A DNA stretch of 53,780 nucleotides from UA16 sp965661575. Its GTDB lineage: Bacteria; Bacteroidota; Bacteroidia; Flavobacteriales_D; Sanyastnellaceae. Of the stretch, positions 1 to 8,548 are shown one piece after another. The stretch's first letter is position 1. Every line of letters starts with the position of its first letter. Below the pieces are notes generated by a model that worked only from the letters and a program-made list of their open reading frames with translations, was not told where the DNA came from and searched no databases. The translations under genes were made by a program, and so were the position numbers. The stretch spans positions 1 through 53,780 of the forward strand of contig CBFIEJ010000013.1 of assembly GCA_965661575.1 (NCBI GenBank). Direction: 5' to 3'.

Positions 1-1676
1 TCACCCTCCTCATTTGCCAGCTCCGAAATATTTGCATCGAAAAAGCTGCCATAATTGGCAATGTCTCCAGGAGCTACCGTTCCTCGAGATAGGCCTCCGT
101 TTTGAGATGTAGCGTAAAAAGCATAATCATAGCCCTCTGCTTCAGTCACCTGAGAGATTGCACAATCAAATCCGTCTCCGCCTTGCACCTCAACTGCCTC
201 TTGGTCACTCAAGAAGTAACCATTCGCTGGAATAAACAACGAGCCATTGTCCTGGGTGCCACCTAAAACACCACTGCGCGCACTGTGATCCATTCCGTAG
301 AACTGAGTGACCGAGTAATCTCTGTTGATGTCGTTGTAAGTTAGTCCCCCATCCGTGCTTTTGTAAATCCCACCATCAGTAGCGACGTACATGTTGCCTG
401 ACGGCGTAAACATGATGTCGTGGACGTCGGCGTGGACGTCGATGTTCGTACCGGCGAAATCAAAGGCGTAAGCAGCCAATTCCGCTTGTTGGCTTGGGCC
501 TGACCGCCATAGCTCAATACCTCCGACATAAGCCAAATCCGGCTGCCCCTTTTTCACTCCCAACGCCAAGTCATAAATGCCCTGATTTCTGGGAAGCGGG
601 GTGGCTTCATCAATTTCATTTGGCCATACATTGCTCCAAGAGTTTCCTCCATTCCCTGTGTGGTACAAACCGCCAAACAATCCTCCACTCGTGGCGAAAA
701 CCGCAAATGCGTGGTCCGAATCGTCCAATGAAATCGCTACGCGAACTCGTCCGTTTCCACTTTGTGGCAAAACAGTTTCGTCATTGTTCGACCCTGACAT
801 GCTTTCAAAGGACGTGTAGTCTGTGCCGTTGGAACGGTAGACTCGGCAATTGTTCATGCCAACCAACATATAAGAGCCGTCGGCTGCAATGGCAATGTCG
901 CCTACTGCGCCGCTGATATCGTCACTAGGACTCATCGTCATGATCCCCTCATCAATGAAGCCATAGCCGGCATTGCTACCAAACCAGACTCTGTTGGGTA
1001 CGTTTGGATCGGCGACCATTGCATCGACTGCGGAGAAATCTCCAGAGTTAAATTCACCGGGATCAGTGCCCTCCACAAGCTCAAAGTTCTCTCCGTCTGT
1101 AGACCACCAAATACCGCGGCCTCGGAAACCACTGCCACCATCGCCTTGGCCTCCATCGTAGATAGATCCCGAGCCGACGTAGACATTTCCGTTGCCGGCT
1201 ACTGCAACGGATCCAATGACCATTTGGTCCAATCCAAAGACTTGGTTCCAATCGTTGCCTCCGTTATCACTCTTCCAAAGGCCACCTGAAATCGCACCTG
1301 CATATAACACGGTTTCTTCGCTTCCATCTTCTGGAATCACGGCAGCAATCGCACGTGTTCTTCCTCCGATGTTATCGGGTCCCATCTCGTTCCAATAGTG
1401 GTCCGTCGCACGTCCATCGATGGCTTGTTGCGCTCCGAAACGTGACACTTCAGCTTGCAGATCTCGCAAGCCTTCGATGTTCATCTCTCCAGTCTCGATG
1501 TCGCCGAGAAGCATTTGCTGGATCTCCCAAGCACCGTCCGGCGCTTGAGCTGTCGATTCGTCTACACGTGGTGTGTAGGTCATAGAATCTGATGATGTTT
1601 CGGTGTTGCTGATTTGCCAACCCGTAATGGCTAGGGCTACTGCCGCGGAGGCAGTGAAAATCGTCTTCAATTGCAT
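1..1676 (-). CDS. Exported BNR/sortilin-type beta-propeller protein (3' end outside window)
   Basis: About 558 codons are visible; the gene runs off the left edge, so the C-terminus is missing. The start at 1676 gives a signal-peptide-like N-terminus (MQLKTIFTASAAVALAITGW). Around residue 80 comes GPDNIGGRTRAI, a motif I associate with large exported Bacteroidota propeller proteins. It is followed by repeated BNR/VPS10-like blades (GGLWKSDNGGNDWN, GIYKSTDGGLTY). Such proteins are usually cell-surface or secreted and often end in a T9SS sorting domain, but that part cannot be seen here. No catalytic residues can be assigned, so sialidase activity should not be assumed. A promoter-like sequence lies just upstream (1704-1733). 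Confidence is high for an exported propeller and low for any specific function. Confidence 0.8.
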   Translation of the reverse strand, partial: MQLKTIFTASAAVALAITGWQISNTETSSDSMTYTPRVDESTAQAPDGAWEIQQMLLGDIETGEMNIEGLRDLQAEVSRFGAQQAIDGRATDHYWNEMGPDNIGGRTRAIAAVIPEDGSEETVLYAGAISGGLWKSDNGGNDWNQVFGLDQMVIGSVAVAGNGNVYVGSGSIYDGGQGDGGSGFRGRGIWWSTDGENFELVEGTDPGEFNSGDFSAVDAMVADPNVPNRVWFGSNAGYGFIDEGIMTMSPSDDISGAVGDIAIAADGSYMLVGMNNCRVYRSNGTDYTSFESMSGSNNDETVLPQSGNGRVRVAISLDDSDHAFAVFATSGGLFGGLYHTGNGGNSWSNVWPNEIDEATPLPRNQGIYDLALGVKKGQPDLAYVGGIELWRSGPSQQAELAAYAFDFAGTNIDVHADVHDIMFTPSGNMYVATDGGIYKSTDGGLTYNDINRDYSVTQFYGMDHSARSGVLGGTQDNGSLFIPANGYFLSDQEAVEVQGGDGFDCAISQVTEAEGYDYAFYATSQNGGLSRGTVAPGDIANYGSFFDANISELANEEG

Positions 1677-1703
1677 GGTTACAGTTTTATCCATTCAGAT
1701 GTC

Positions 1704-1733
1704 GAAAGTTACAACAAACCAAGTGCCTGTCAA
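1704..1733 (-). promoter_or_regulatory. Bacteroidota-type promoter for the propeller gene
   Basis: On the minus strand TTG (1733-1731) is followed by exactly 19 bases and then TAACTTTC (1711-1704). This matches the TTG-N19-TAnnTTTG consensus except for the last base. It would give a leader of about 20-25 nt before the ATG at 1676. No transcript data are available, so it is a prediction from spacing and motif. Confidence 0.55.
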
Positions 1734-1861
1734 GCATTTGTGTTCATCACTTCCGCACCAAAACCGGAGCCAAGGGAATGAAAGGCTCATATCGCTCCAT
1801 TACAGGAAAGATAAGGCCGTTGAAAATCTTAAAATATCTGAGTAATCGTATCGAACAAAGC

Positions 1862-2749
1862 CTAAAACAAGTGCTTCTCGGCGTGATAACTTGAGCGCAC
1901 CAATGGTCCGCTTTCTACGAATCTGAATCCTTTTTCTAAGCCGATCGTCTTGAGCTCAGTGAACACATCAGGGTGAATGAATTCTGCGACAGGAAGGTGT
2001 TTTGGAGATGGCTGGAGGTACTGCCCCAACGTCAAAACTTGACAATCCACGCTGCGCAAATCATCCATGGCTTCAATCACTTCTTCAACCGTTTCTCCCA
2101 GCCCCATCATAATGCCTGACTTTGTCTTGATGCCTGCTTTTCGGAGTCTTCGCAATACTTCGAGGCTGCGATCGTATTTGGCCTGAATTCGCACCTCCTT
2201 GGTCATGCGACGAACGGTTTCCAAATTGTGCGAAACAATTTCTGGCGCCACTTGAATGATGGGCATCAGATTTTCCCATTTGCCTGCAAAGTCGGGTATC
2301 AGCGTTTCGAGGGTCGTTCCGGGGCTTTGCTGGCGAATTGCACGCACGGTTTGGGCCCAAATCTCGCTTCCTCCATCCGGAAGGTCATCGCGATCGACAG
2401 AAGTAATCACAGCGTGCTTGACACCCATCAACTTCACGGAATTGGCAACACGACCAGGTTCAAAAACATCGACCTCCAGTGGTTTACCAGTGGCCACATT
2501 GCAAAAGCCACAGCTTCGTGTGCAGATATTGCCCAAAATCATAAACGTCGCTGTACCCGCTCCCCAGCATTCGCCCATATTCGGGCAATGACCGCTCTCG
2601 CAAATGGTATGCAACTTGTGCTCGGAGACGATTTCTCGCACCTCTTTGTACTCCTTGCCTGTGGGCAATTTGACCCTCAACCATTTCGGCTTGGGTGTCC
2701 GCATGCCCGTCGATTTCAGATCGTTGGATGGTGTCGTAGGAGTCGTCAT
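1862..2749 (-). CDS. lipA: Lipoyl synthase
   Basis: This radical-SAM enzyme inserts two sulfurs into protein-bound octanoyl groups to make the lipoyl cofactor of the pyruvate, 2-oxoglutarate and glycine-cleavage complexes. The protein has the auxiliary cluster motif CESGHCPNMGEC, the radical SAM motif CTRSCGFC, and the family's C-terminal RSSYHAEKHLF. I chose the ATG at 2749 (295 aa) because the longer reading begins at a TTG (2773) and would overlap the upstream stop codon at 2761-2763. The length is normal for LipA. The gene sits 11 nt downstream of an exported protein of unknown function and probably shares its transcript. No lipB is in the window. Confidence 0.97.
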   Translation of the reverse strand: MTTPTTPSNDLKSTGMRTPKPKWLRVKLPTGKEYKEVREIVSEHKLHTICESGHCPNMGECWGAGTATFMILGNICTRSCGFCNVATGKPLEVDVFEPGRVANSVKLMGVKHAVITSVDRDDLPDGGSEIWAQTVRAIRQQSPGTTLETLIPDFAGKWENLMPIIQVAPEIVSHNLETVRRMTKEVRIQAKYDRSLEVLRRLRKAGIKTKSGIMMGLGETVEEVIEAMDDLRSVDCQVLTLGQYLQPSPKHLPVAEFIHPDVFTELKTIGLEKGFRFVESGPLVRSSYHAEKHLF

Positions 2750-2760
2750 GTTTTCTGCGT

Positions 2761-3573
2761 TTAGCGCAACCAATTTCTTCCAACCTCAAAGGTCGCAAAC
2801 AATGTGACAAAAAGCCTACGATTCTGTTCAAAACCGGCCGCGAAGATTTCAGGTGGAGTCACGAAAGCGTCGCAGGCAATACCTGCGGAAAGTGTTCGCT
2901 GCTCAAACCGTTCATTCCCATACTCAAAATCAAGCCCATAACTCAAGTGCAAGCCTGGCACAATAGCCAATTGATCCAGTCCGTTGCTCCAACTGGCCTG
3001 GCCATATATATTGTCTGAAAAATGAGCGCTGGCGTCATAAACCTCAGTGGCTATGTAATCGTATGGAATGTCCGGATAACCGATTTCAAGGTAGACCGGC
3101 TTCAAAATGCCCAATGTGAAACCATAACGCCAATGCGTGCTCAGCTGTACCGCATCTTTCCGGAGTTTTTCCGAACGCAGTTGCTGGTGGCCTCTCCACA
3201 ACCTCAACATGTGCAACGCATTTTGCTTGCCATAGACGTAGGACCTCCCATTCTCGTAGATAGGATTGGAAATCTTGATTTCTTTTGGGTGCTTGAGCAG
3301 CACCAAATCCGCACCGAACCAAGCAATTCGAAATGCACCTTTGTATTTGCCTTTCCGGACGGTAACGCCGCCACCTTGTGTGTGCATCAGGACGCCAAAT
3401 TGCAATTCATCTGTCAATGGAATCTTAGCCTTTCCATCCGCGTAAACTGCCTGATCACCCGAAAGTTCCTGCGCGTTGGCTTCTACATTCCAACCAATGC
3501 CCAGCAACAGGATGAGCAGGATAGCTCGCAAGTGGATGACCAAGGGAGCCTGAGCATTTGAACGAAGACACAT
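2761..3573 (-). CDS. Exported protein of unknown function, possibly outer-membrane
   Basis: I do not recognise the family. The start at 3573 (270 aa) gives a signal peptide (hydrophobic run AILLILLLGIGW, cleavage plausible after ANA-QE). It also places a TAAATTTG promoter element 5 nt upstream, so the longer reading to 3621 is less likely. The mature protein has alternating hydrophobic and polar stretches rich in aromatic and Gly residues (for example GLHLSYGLDFEYG, RRLFVTLFATFEVGRNWL). It ends in a beta-strand-like segment, as beta-barrel outer-membrane proteins do. That reading is an inference from composition. It lies immediately upstream of lipA on the same strand; nothing links the two functionally. 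Confidence 0.7.
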   Translation of the reverse strand: MCLRSNAQAPLVIHLRAILLILLLGIGWNVEANAQELSGDQAVYADGKAKIPLTDELQFGVLMHTQGGGVTVRKGKYKGAFRIAWFGADLVLLKHPKEIKISNPIYENGRSYVYGKQNALHMLRLWRGHQQLRSEKLRKDAVQLSTHWRYGFTLGILKPVYLEIGYPDIPYDYIATEVYDASAHFSDNIYGQASWSNGLDQLAIVPGLHLSYGLDFEYGNERFEQRTLSAGIACDAFVTPPEIFAAGFEQNRRLFVTLFATFEVGRNWLR

Positions 3574-3578
3574 TGCCA

Positions 3579-3586
3579 CAAATTTA
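3579..3586 (-). promoter_or_regulatory. -7 promoter element (TAAATTTG)
   Basis: A perfect TAnnTTTG match on the minus strand ends 5 nt before the ATG at 3573. No TTG sits at the expected 19-base distance, so only the proximal half is convincing. If used, the mRNA would have almost no leader. Confidence 0.4.
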
Positions 3587-3661
3587 GCACGTAAGTTGGC
3601 AGGTCCTTCGCACCTTTGCATCTGTTAGTATTTCTGCCAAACGCATTAAATCTCTTCTATC

Positions 3662-4078
3662 GTGAACAATTCTGCCGATTACAGCCTGCAATACCAGGGT
3701 GATTTACGAACCTCCATGACGCATCACCGCTCAGGTCAAGTGGTCGTAACGGACGCACCTGTCGACAACAACGGAAAAGGAGAATCATTCTCTCCGACTG
3801 ATCTCGTCTGTTCCGCACTGGCCAGTTGTGTCATGACCATTATGGGAATCAAAGCACGGGATATGGGACATGAAGACATCCAAATGAAAGCGGATGTCTG
3901 GAAAACAATGGCTTCTAACCCAAGACGAATTGGAAAAATAAGAGTAGCACTTGAAGTTCGCATCGAAGGGGTTACCGATCAACAACGAACTATTTTGGAG
4001 CGCACAACACGTGCATGCCCAGTTGCCCGTTCCTTGAGTTCAGAAACGGAGAAAGAAGTCACTTTCCATTGGCAGTGA
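3662..4078 (+). CDS. OsmC/Ohr-family peroxide-detoxifying protein
   Basis: The 138-residue protein has the two conserved cysteines of the OsmC/Ohr fold, Cys56 in ALASCVMTI and Cys119 in ACPVARSLS. In characterised members these reduce organic hydroperoxides through a thiol-disulfide cycle. The sequence resembles the YhfA-like branch (FSPTDLVCSALASC) more than classical Ohr, so the physiological substrate is uncertain. The start is a GTG at 3662. The first ATG (3716) would remove the conserved N-terminal strand, so GTG is preferred. It converges with a tiny lipoprotein gene with no gap between the two stop codons. Confidence 0.9.
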   Translation: MNNSADYSLQYQGDLRTSMTHHRSGQVVVTDAPVDNNGKGESFSPTDLVCSALASCVMTIMGIKARDMGHEDIQMKADVWKTMASNPRRIGKIRVALEVRIEGVTDQQRTILERTTRACPVARSLSSETEKEVTFHWQ

Positions 4079-4195
4079 TCACTCGCAAGTCTCGACCTCT
4101 GCGTATGCCGCACAGGCAGAATAACTTGTAGCACAAGAAGCCAATACTGTTGTTGCAATCAACAACCCTAACGTCCATTTTAAAATACGTGTCAT
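4079..4195 (-). CDS. Very small lipoprotein, 38 residues
   Basis: The ATG at 4195 opens a 38-codon frame ending in TGA at 4079-4081. The product has a basic start, a hydrophobic core (TLGLLIATTVLA) and a lipobox (VLASC), followed by a very short Ser/Ala/Tyr-rich mature part with three further Cys (ATSYSACAAYAEVETCE). It therefore looks like a complete lipoprotein whose mature chain is only about 20 residues. I recall similar very short Cys/Tyr lipoproteins in Bacteroidota but know no function. It converges with the OsmC-family gene, with stop codons abutting. The lipoprotein architecture is clear; expression is unproven. Confidence 0.65.
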   Translation of the reverse strand: MTRILKWTLGLLIATTVLASCATSYSACAAYAEVETCE

Positions 4196-4268
4196 ATCTA
4201 GAGGCGTTTATTCACTGCGCGTACGCACGTTGATGGTGTAAGGTTACGTTTCAACTTATCTTTCCCGC

Positions 4269-5519
4269 ATGGCCCGCACAGTATTTATCACCATTCAAAT
4301 TTTAATAGCGATGTCGATCGGGTTCCTCGGCTGCCAGTCAGGAATGAACGCGGTCGCCACCAATTCCGCGAAACGCCCCTACGACTATGAGGCCAACCTG
4401 TTGCACGCAGAGGTCTCTGTGCTGCCCGCAGGCAGAGACTCTTTGGATGTATTTATTGAGTGGAACCGTGAAGAATGCCTCTACCTGCGCGATCGCCCGT
4501 CCTCGCCTTTCTTTGCTCGCTTGTCCGTCGTCATTGGAGGAAGCGAAATAGCTTGGCTGGACACCCTCAGCTCCAACATCGCTCAAGAAGGAAGGAAAAC
4601 GTGGCGCATCAATCGACTGGATGTCGGAGCAGCATGGCAAGAAGGAAGCACCACTGTCGAGGCCTCGTTCAATGATCATCACCGCAACAACAATTACCCC
4701 TGGCGAGCGCTCATTCCAGCGTGGGAATCGATAGCCCATCCTCATGCCTCAGACGGCTGGCCACTGTTTGGTCAGCATGCAACAAATGGCGATACCATTT
4801 ACTTTTCTGCTCCAATTGGCTCTCAGTGGCAACACGCCAGTGTAGAAGTTCCCCATCGACTTCCCTCGCCACCATTCACGCGAAGCAAAGATCAAACGGA
4901 CACCTTGCAGCCCAATATTCAGTCGGATTGGGAAATCGATGCGAGCGGATGGAGCGGATACGTGATCCAACCAGGCATCAATATCCTAGGTGAACCCAAC
5001 GGGGTCGGAAAAATTGATGTCGCACAAATCATCCATGGAGTCGAGTTTGATTTTCCGCATCTCCGTGATGTGCGTTTGTTGATCGCCTCCAGCCGCTATA
5101 TCTCCTCGCGAGGTGAGTTTCAACGCATGCAAGAAGCGTCAGATCCCAAAGCAGCATTGGACGCATTCTGGTTGAATTGCGGCAACAATAAAGAGGCTGC
5201 CGCCGAGCTCATCAAAATCTATTACAGCCGAGTGGAAGAGGCCAATCGTTTTTTTTCAGGCGTCGTCCCAGGCTGGAAAACGGATCGTGGGATGGTGCAC
5301 ATCGTATTCGGAATCCCAGACAAAATCCGTCGCACCAAAGACAGTGAGTGGTGGCTGTATGGAGAAGAAGGCACAGCAAATGCCATCAACATGCGCTTCT
5401 CGCGCAAAGACCATCCTTGGGATCCTGCCTTTTACGAGTTGGATCGGAGCATCCAATACCGAATCCCTTGGGATCGCATGGTCACCAATTGGCGCAACGG
5501 ACGAATTCAGCCTGATTGA
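4269..5519 (+). CDS. GWxTD-domain lipoprotein
   Basis: The 416-residue protein starts with a signal peptide and lipobox (SIGFLGC, Cys about residue 22), so it should be lipid-anchored. The C-terminal third holds the GWxTD signature (GWKTDRGMVHIVFG, about residues 335-348), which defines a family found mainly in Bacteroidota and relatives. Its biochemical role is unknown. The preceding 300 residues look beta-rich and have no motif I recognise. The gene is followed 38 nt later by rlmB on the same strand. An imperfect promoter element (TATCTTTC, 4257-4264) lies 4 nt before the ATG. Confidence 0.88.
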   Translation: MARTVFITIQILIAMSIGFLGCQSGMNAVATNSAKRPYDYEANLLHAEVSVLPAGRDSLDVFIEWNREECLYLRDRPSSPFFARLSVVIGGSEIAWLDTLSSNIAQEGRKTWRINRLDVGAAWQEGSTTVEASFNDHHRNNNYPWRALIPAWESIAHPHASDGWPLFGQHATNGDTIYFSAPIGSQWQHASVEVPHRLPSPPFTRSKDQTDTLQPNIQSDWEIDASGWSGYVIQPGINILGEPNGVGKIDVAQIIHGVEFDFPHLRDVRLLIASSRYISSRGEFQRMQEASDPKAALDAFWLNCGNNKEAAAELIKIYYSRVEEANRFFSGVVPGWKTDRGMVHIVFGIPDKIRRTKDSEWWLYGEEGTANAINMRFSRKDHPWDPAFYELDRSIQYRIPWDRMVTNWRNGRIQPD

Positions 5520-5557
5520 ATTCCAAGGTACCTTTGTCCCAATCAAAAACGCCTTTC

Positions 5558-6421
5558 ATGCCTTTCGATTTGCCTTCATCACAGTCTTCGCGTAGCTCTG
5601 GATCTGATAAACGTCAGCGTTCATTTGAACCAAATCGCCAAAATCGTCCCCACGGCCAACACCGGAAGCGCCCATCCAGCGATACGTTTGTCATGGGTTG
5701 GCACCCGGTGCTTGAAGCGCTGGAAACTGGGAAGGAGTTCCAGCGGGTAATGATCCAGCGGGATGAGAAAGGAGAACGAACTGCAGCGCTCATGCAGAAA
5801 CTGCAGGCGCTCAACATTCCCGTGCAACGCGTTCCGAAGGAGAAGTTATTGCGCATCACCGCAAAAAATCATCAAGGCATCATCGCCTTCCTTTCCCCCA
5901 TCACTTACCAACCACTGGAAGAGGTAATTGCACGCACATTTGAATCGGGCCAAACTCCATTGCTCGTTGCAGTTGATGGCGTAACCGACGTGCGTAACAT
6001 TGGAGCGATTGCCCGAAGTGCCGAGTGTTTTGGAGCGACTGCACTTGTCATTCCCATGTCGGGTGTCGCCCCCATTCAGGAGGACGCCATCAAATCTTCT
6101 TCAGGTGCCTTGATGCGACTTCCCGTGGCTCGGGTTCCTGATATGGCCAACGCAATCAAATTGATCGCTCAACACGGAATTCAGCCCGTAGCATTGAGCG
6201 AGAAAGCAGAAGACTCCATCCATGACACCACAATTTCAGGCTCCGTTTGCCTTGTTGTTGGTGACGAAGAACGCGGGATTTCCAACGCCGTGTTCCGCAA
6301 CTGCAGTGAGGGCGTGCGATTGCCGATGGTTGGCGACACCGGATCCTTGAACGTTTCAGTAGCTGCAGGCATCGCATTATCCCATATTGCGATGTGGAAA
6401 GACCGCGACGACACGGTGTAA
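5558..6421 (+). CDS. rlmB: 23S rRNA (guanosine-2'-O-)-methyltransferase, RlmB/TrmH family
   Basis: This SPOUT-fold enzyme transfers a methyl group from SAM to a ribose 2'-OH; the closest family is RlmB (G2251 of 23S rRNA). All three SPOUT motifs are visible: DGVTDVRNIGAIARSAE (motif 1), VVGDEERGIS (motif 2) and LPMVGDTGSLNVSVAAGIA (motif 3). They are preceded by the substrate-binding N-domain (GWHPVLEAL...). The ATG at 5558 gives 287 aa; a TTG at 5516 would extend into the upstream stop. The first 40 residues are Ser/Arg/Gln-rich and probably disordered. Exact rRNA position specificity is inferred from family only. Confidence 0.93.
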   Translation: MPFDLPSSQSSRSSGSDKRQRSFEPNRQNRPHGQHRKRPSSDTFVMGWHPVLEALETGKEFQRVMIQRDEKGERTAALMQKLQALNIPVQRVPKEKLLRITAKNHQGIIAFLSPITYQPLEEVIARTFESGQTPLLVAVDGVTDVRNIGAIARSAECFGATALVIPMSGVAPIQEDAIKSSSGALMRLPVARVPDMANAIKLIAQHGIQPVALSEKAEDSIHDTTISGSVCLVVGDEERGISNAVFRNCSEGVRLPMVGDTGSLNVSVAAGIALSHIAMWKDRDDTV

Positions 6422-6511
6422 TCGCCCCCGTTTTTTCGAATAACATTGTAAGAGTTCAGCTTCTTCCCAGTTGCTGTCAAAGACTACGTACCCTATTCGA
6501 AAAGCACTGCC

Positions 6512-8533
6512 ATGACTCGATACTCACCCTTCAACAGATTGCATACATTTGGAGCACTTGCTCTTGTTGTTCTGTTCACCTTTAGTTCGTGCAACTCCAG
6601 GTACTTTTGGAAAGGAGTCCGAGCTTACGAAAAAAAGCAGTATCCCACAGCCGTCACCAGCTTCCAACAAGCCTGGGAGTCGTGGCCCAACGATACCATG
6701 GCCTTGCGAATGCTCGGCCACAGTCAATTGATTGTCGGCGACTACGCCAATGCGGCTCGCAGCTTCGAGGAGTTGGAGTTGCGTGCCAATCTTGACACCG
6801 AGACTCGTCAACATTGGGCAAGCGCTCTAATGAATGAATCAAAGTATTTAGAGGCCAGTGACATTTTACAACCGTTGCTCCTAGCCCAGGATGTAAACGC
6901 CTACGCCCAAAAATTGTGGGACAACTGTCAGAAACAGCTGCAAGTTGTTGAAGACACGAGGGATTGGGAGGTCCAAGCATTGAGATTTCCGCAACACGAA
7001 ACGGCCTCTTCGCCTCGCATCAGTGGAGATAAGCTTTATTTCTCAAGTGAATCGTGGAGGTGGGGTGAAACCGATCACTACGCTCGCTTGGACCGAAACG
7101 AAACTTGGACCATGGATTTAAAGTCTTCGACTCGTCAAGTGATGAAGGCCGCTGACCTCGAAATCTGGGATTTACCTGCGCACGACGGCATGGTTAACGT
7201 ATCCCCAAACGGGCGCTCCATTGCCTATTCCAAGAAAAACCCAGACGGCCTAGGTTGGTTTGGCGACCCTCAGGTTGGCGGCTTCCAATTGCTCATTGCC
7301 AGCCGCACGGCCTCGGGAGAATGGAGTGAATCACGGCCTTTCCCGTTCGTTGAAAAAGGCTACGTTTTTGCACACCCCACTTGGTCTCCAGACGGTACAA
7401 AAATGTATTTTGCCTCCAACATTCCCTCCCCAGAATCACAAGGAGGAATGGATCTCTGGGTTTCGGAACGAAATGGAACGTTCTGGGAAGAACCCCTGAA
7501 CCTAGGGCCAGAAGTCAATTCCCCGGGTGATGACGTGTTCCCAGCCTTGGATCAAAATGGACGGCTCTACTTCGCCTCAGATGGCCATCCCACGCTCGGT
7601 GGAATGGATGTGTTCTGGACTGAAGTCGATCCAACCGCTGAAAAAGCACAGCGACACTGGCGCGATGGTGATGCGTGGAAGGAACCAACACGCATGGCAT
7701 TCCCGATCAACACCCTTGCTGACGATTTCTCTTACGCGCCCTATGATGACGGATCGGCCTTCATTTGTTCCAATCGCTCCGGTTGGGATCAGGTTTACCG
7801 TTTGCAAGCCATCGAACACCCGGTGACCGTAAAAATTCAGACCACCGACCACGGATCGGGCATCGCCATCCCACAGGTGACCCTTCGATGGATCGACGCC
7901 CGAGATGGTTCAGCCTGGGACATTCGCACGGACCTCAATGGTGCGGCCTCCGTCGATTTGCCTCCGAATCGCGGGTACCGAGTCGAAGCCCGTGCACCGG
8001 GATTCATCCTCGAACAAGAAGTCATCACCACAACGGAAGCAACAAATCAATGGTCCATTGAAATGGCCAAAGTGCGCATGCTCAACGACGTCAATTTCGC
8101 TTCAAAATACATGGGCGGAACACCCTTTCAGTTGGCCGCAATCGAATGGGCTCCCGGAACCACCCAATTATCCCGAAAAGGGGAACTCGAACTCGATGAA
8201 TTGGCCGACTTCCTCAAACTTAATCCCGATGTTTTCATGGAAATCAGAGCACATGAAGACGCCTCCAAATGGAACAAATCGGACGATACGAGCAACCGGC
8301 TTTCCAAGAACAGAGGCATTCAGCTGGAAACAGGTCTCATGCGCCGGGGAGTGCCGTCAAAGCAGTTGCTCAGTTTGGGCAGAGGCGTAACAGAACTCAC
8401 CAATGGCTGTGAGCCGGGTGAACCATGCGCTTTCTACTGCCACGAAGAAAATGAGCGAATCGAGTTTAGAATCTACGGCTTACTCTTGCAAGTGCCCGGT
8501 CAAATCGATGCAACCGACTTTCGAAAAGACTGA
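6512..8533 (+). CDS. PorE-like lipoprotein: TPR, PD40 propeller, regulatory-like and OmpA domains
   Basis: The 673-residue lipoprotein has a lipobox-like FTFSSC near residue 27. Then come TPR-like helices (about 35-150), a WD40-like PD40 propeller (about 170-430, with HPTWSPDGTKMYFAS and VFPALDQNGRLYFASDG), a carboxypeptidase-regulatory-like fold (about 440-510) and an OmpA C-like domain (about 530-650, with SNRLSKNRG as the peptidoglycan-binding helix). This order is that of PorE (PG1058) of Porphyromonas gingivalis, a T9SS-associated outer-membrane lipoprotein proposed to anchor the machine to peptidoglycan. Other Bacteroidota lipoproteins share parts of this architecture, so orthology is probable rather than proven. 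It converges on eno with 15 nt between stops. Confidence 0.82.
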   Translation: MTRYSPFNRLHTFGALALVVLFTFSSCNSRYFWKGVRAYEKKQYPTAVTSFQQAWESWPNDTMALRMLGHSQLIVGDYANAARSFEELELRANLDTETRQHWASALMNESKYLEASDILQPLLLAQDVNAYAQKLWDNCQKQLQVVEDTRDWEVQALRFPQHETASSPRISGDKLYFSSESWRWGETDHYARLDRNETWTMDLKSSTRQVMKAADLEIWDLPAHDGMVNVSPNGRSIAYSKKNPDGLGWFGDPQVGGFQLLIASRTASGEWSESRPFPFVEKGYVFAHPTWSPDGTKMYFASNIPSPESQGGMDLWVSERNGTFWEEPLNLGPEVNSPGDDVFPALDQNGRLYFASDGHPTLGGMDVFWTEVDPTAEKAQRHWRDGDAWKEPTRMAFPINTLADDFSYAPYDDGSAFICSNRSGWDQVYRLQAIEHPVTVKIQTTDHGSGIAIPQVTLRWIDARDGSAWDIRTDLNGAASVDLPPNRGYRVEARAPGFILEQEVITTTEATNQWSIEMAKVRMLNDVNFASKYMGGTPFQLAAIEWAPGTTQLSRKGELELDELADFLKLNPDVFMEIRAHEDASKWNKSDDTSNRLSKNRGIQLETGLMRRGVPSKQLLSLGRGVTELTNGCEPGEPCAFYCHEENERIEFRIYGLLLQVPGQIDATDFRKD

Positions 8534-8548
8534 TTCGGACGATTCGAT

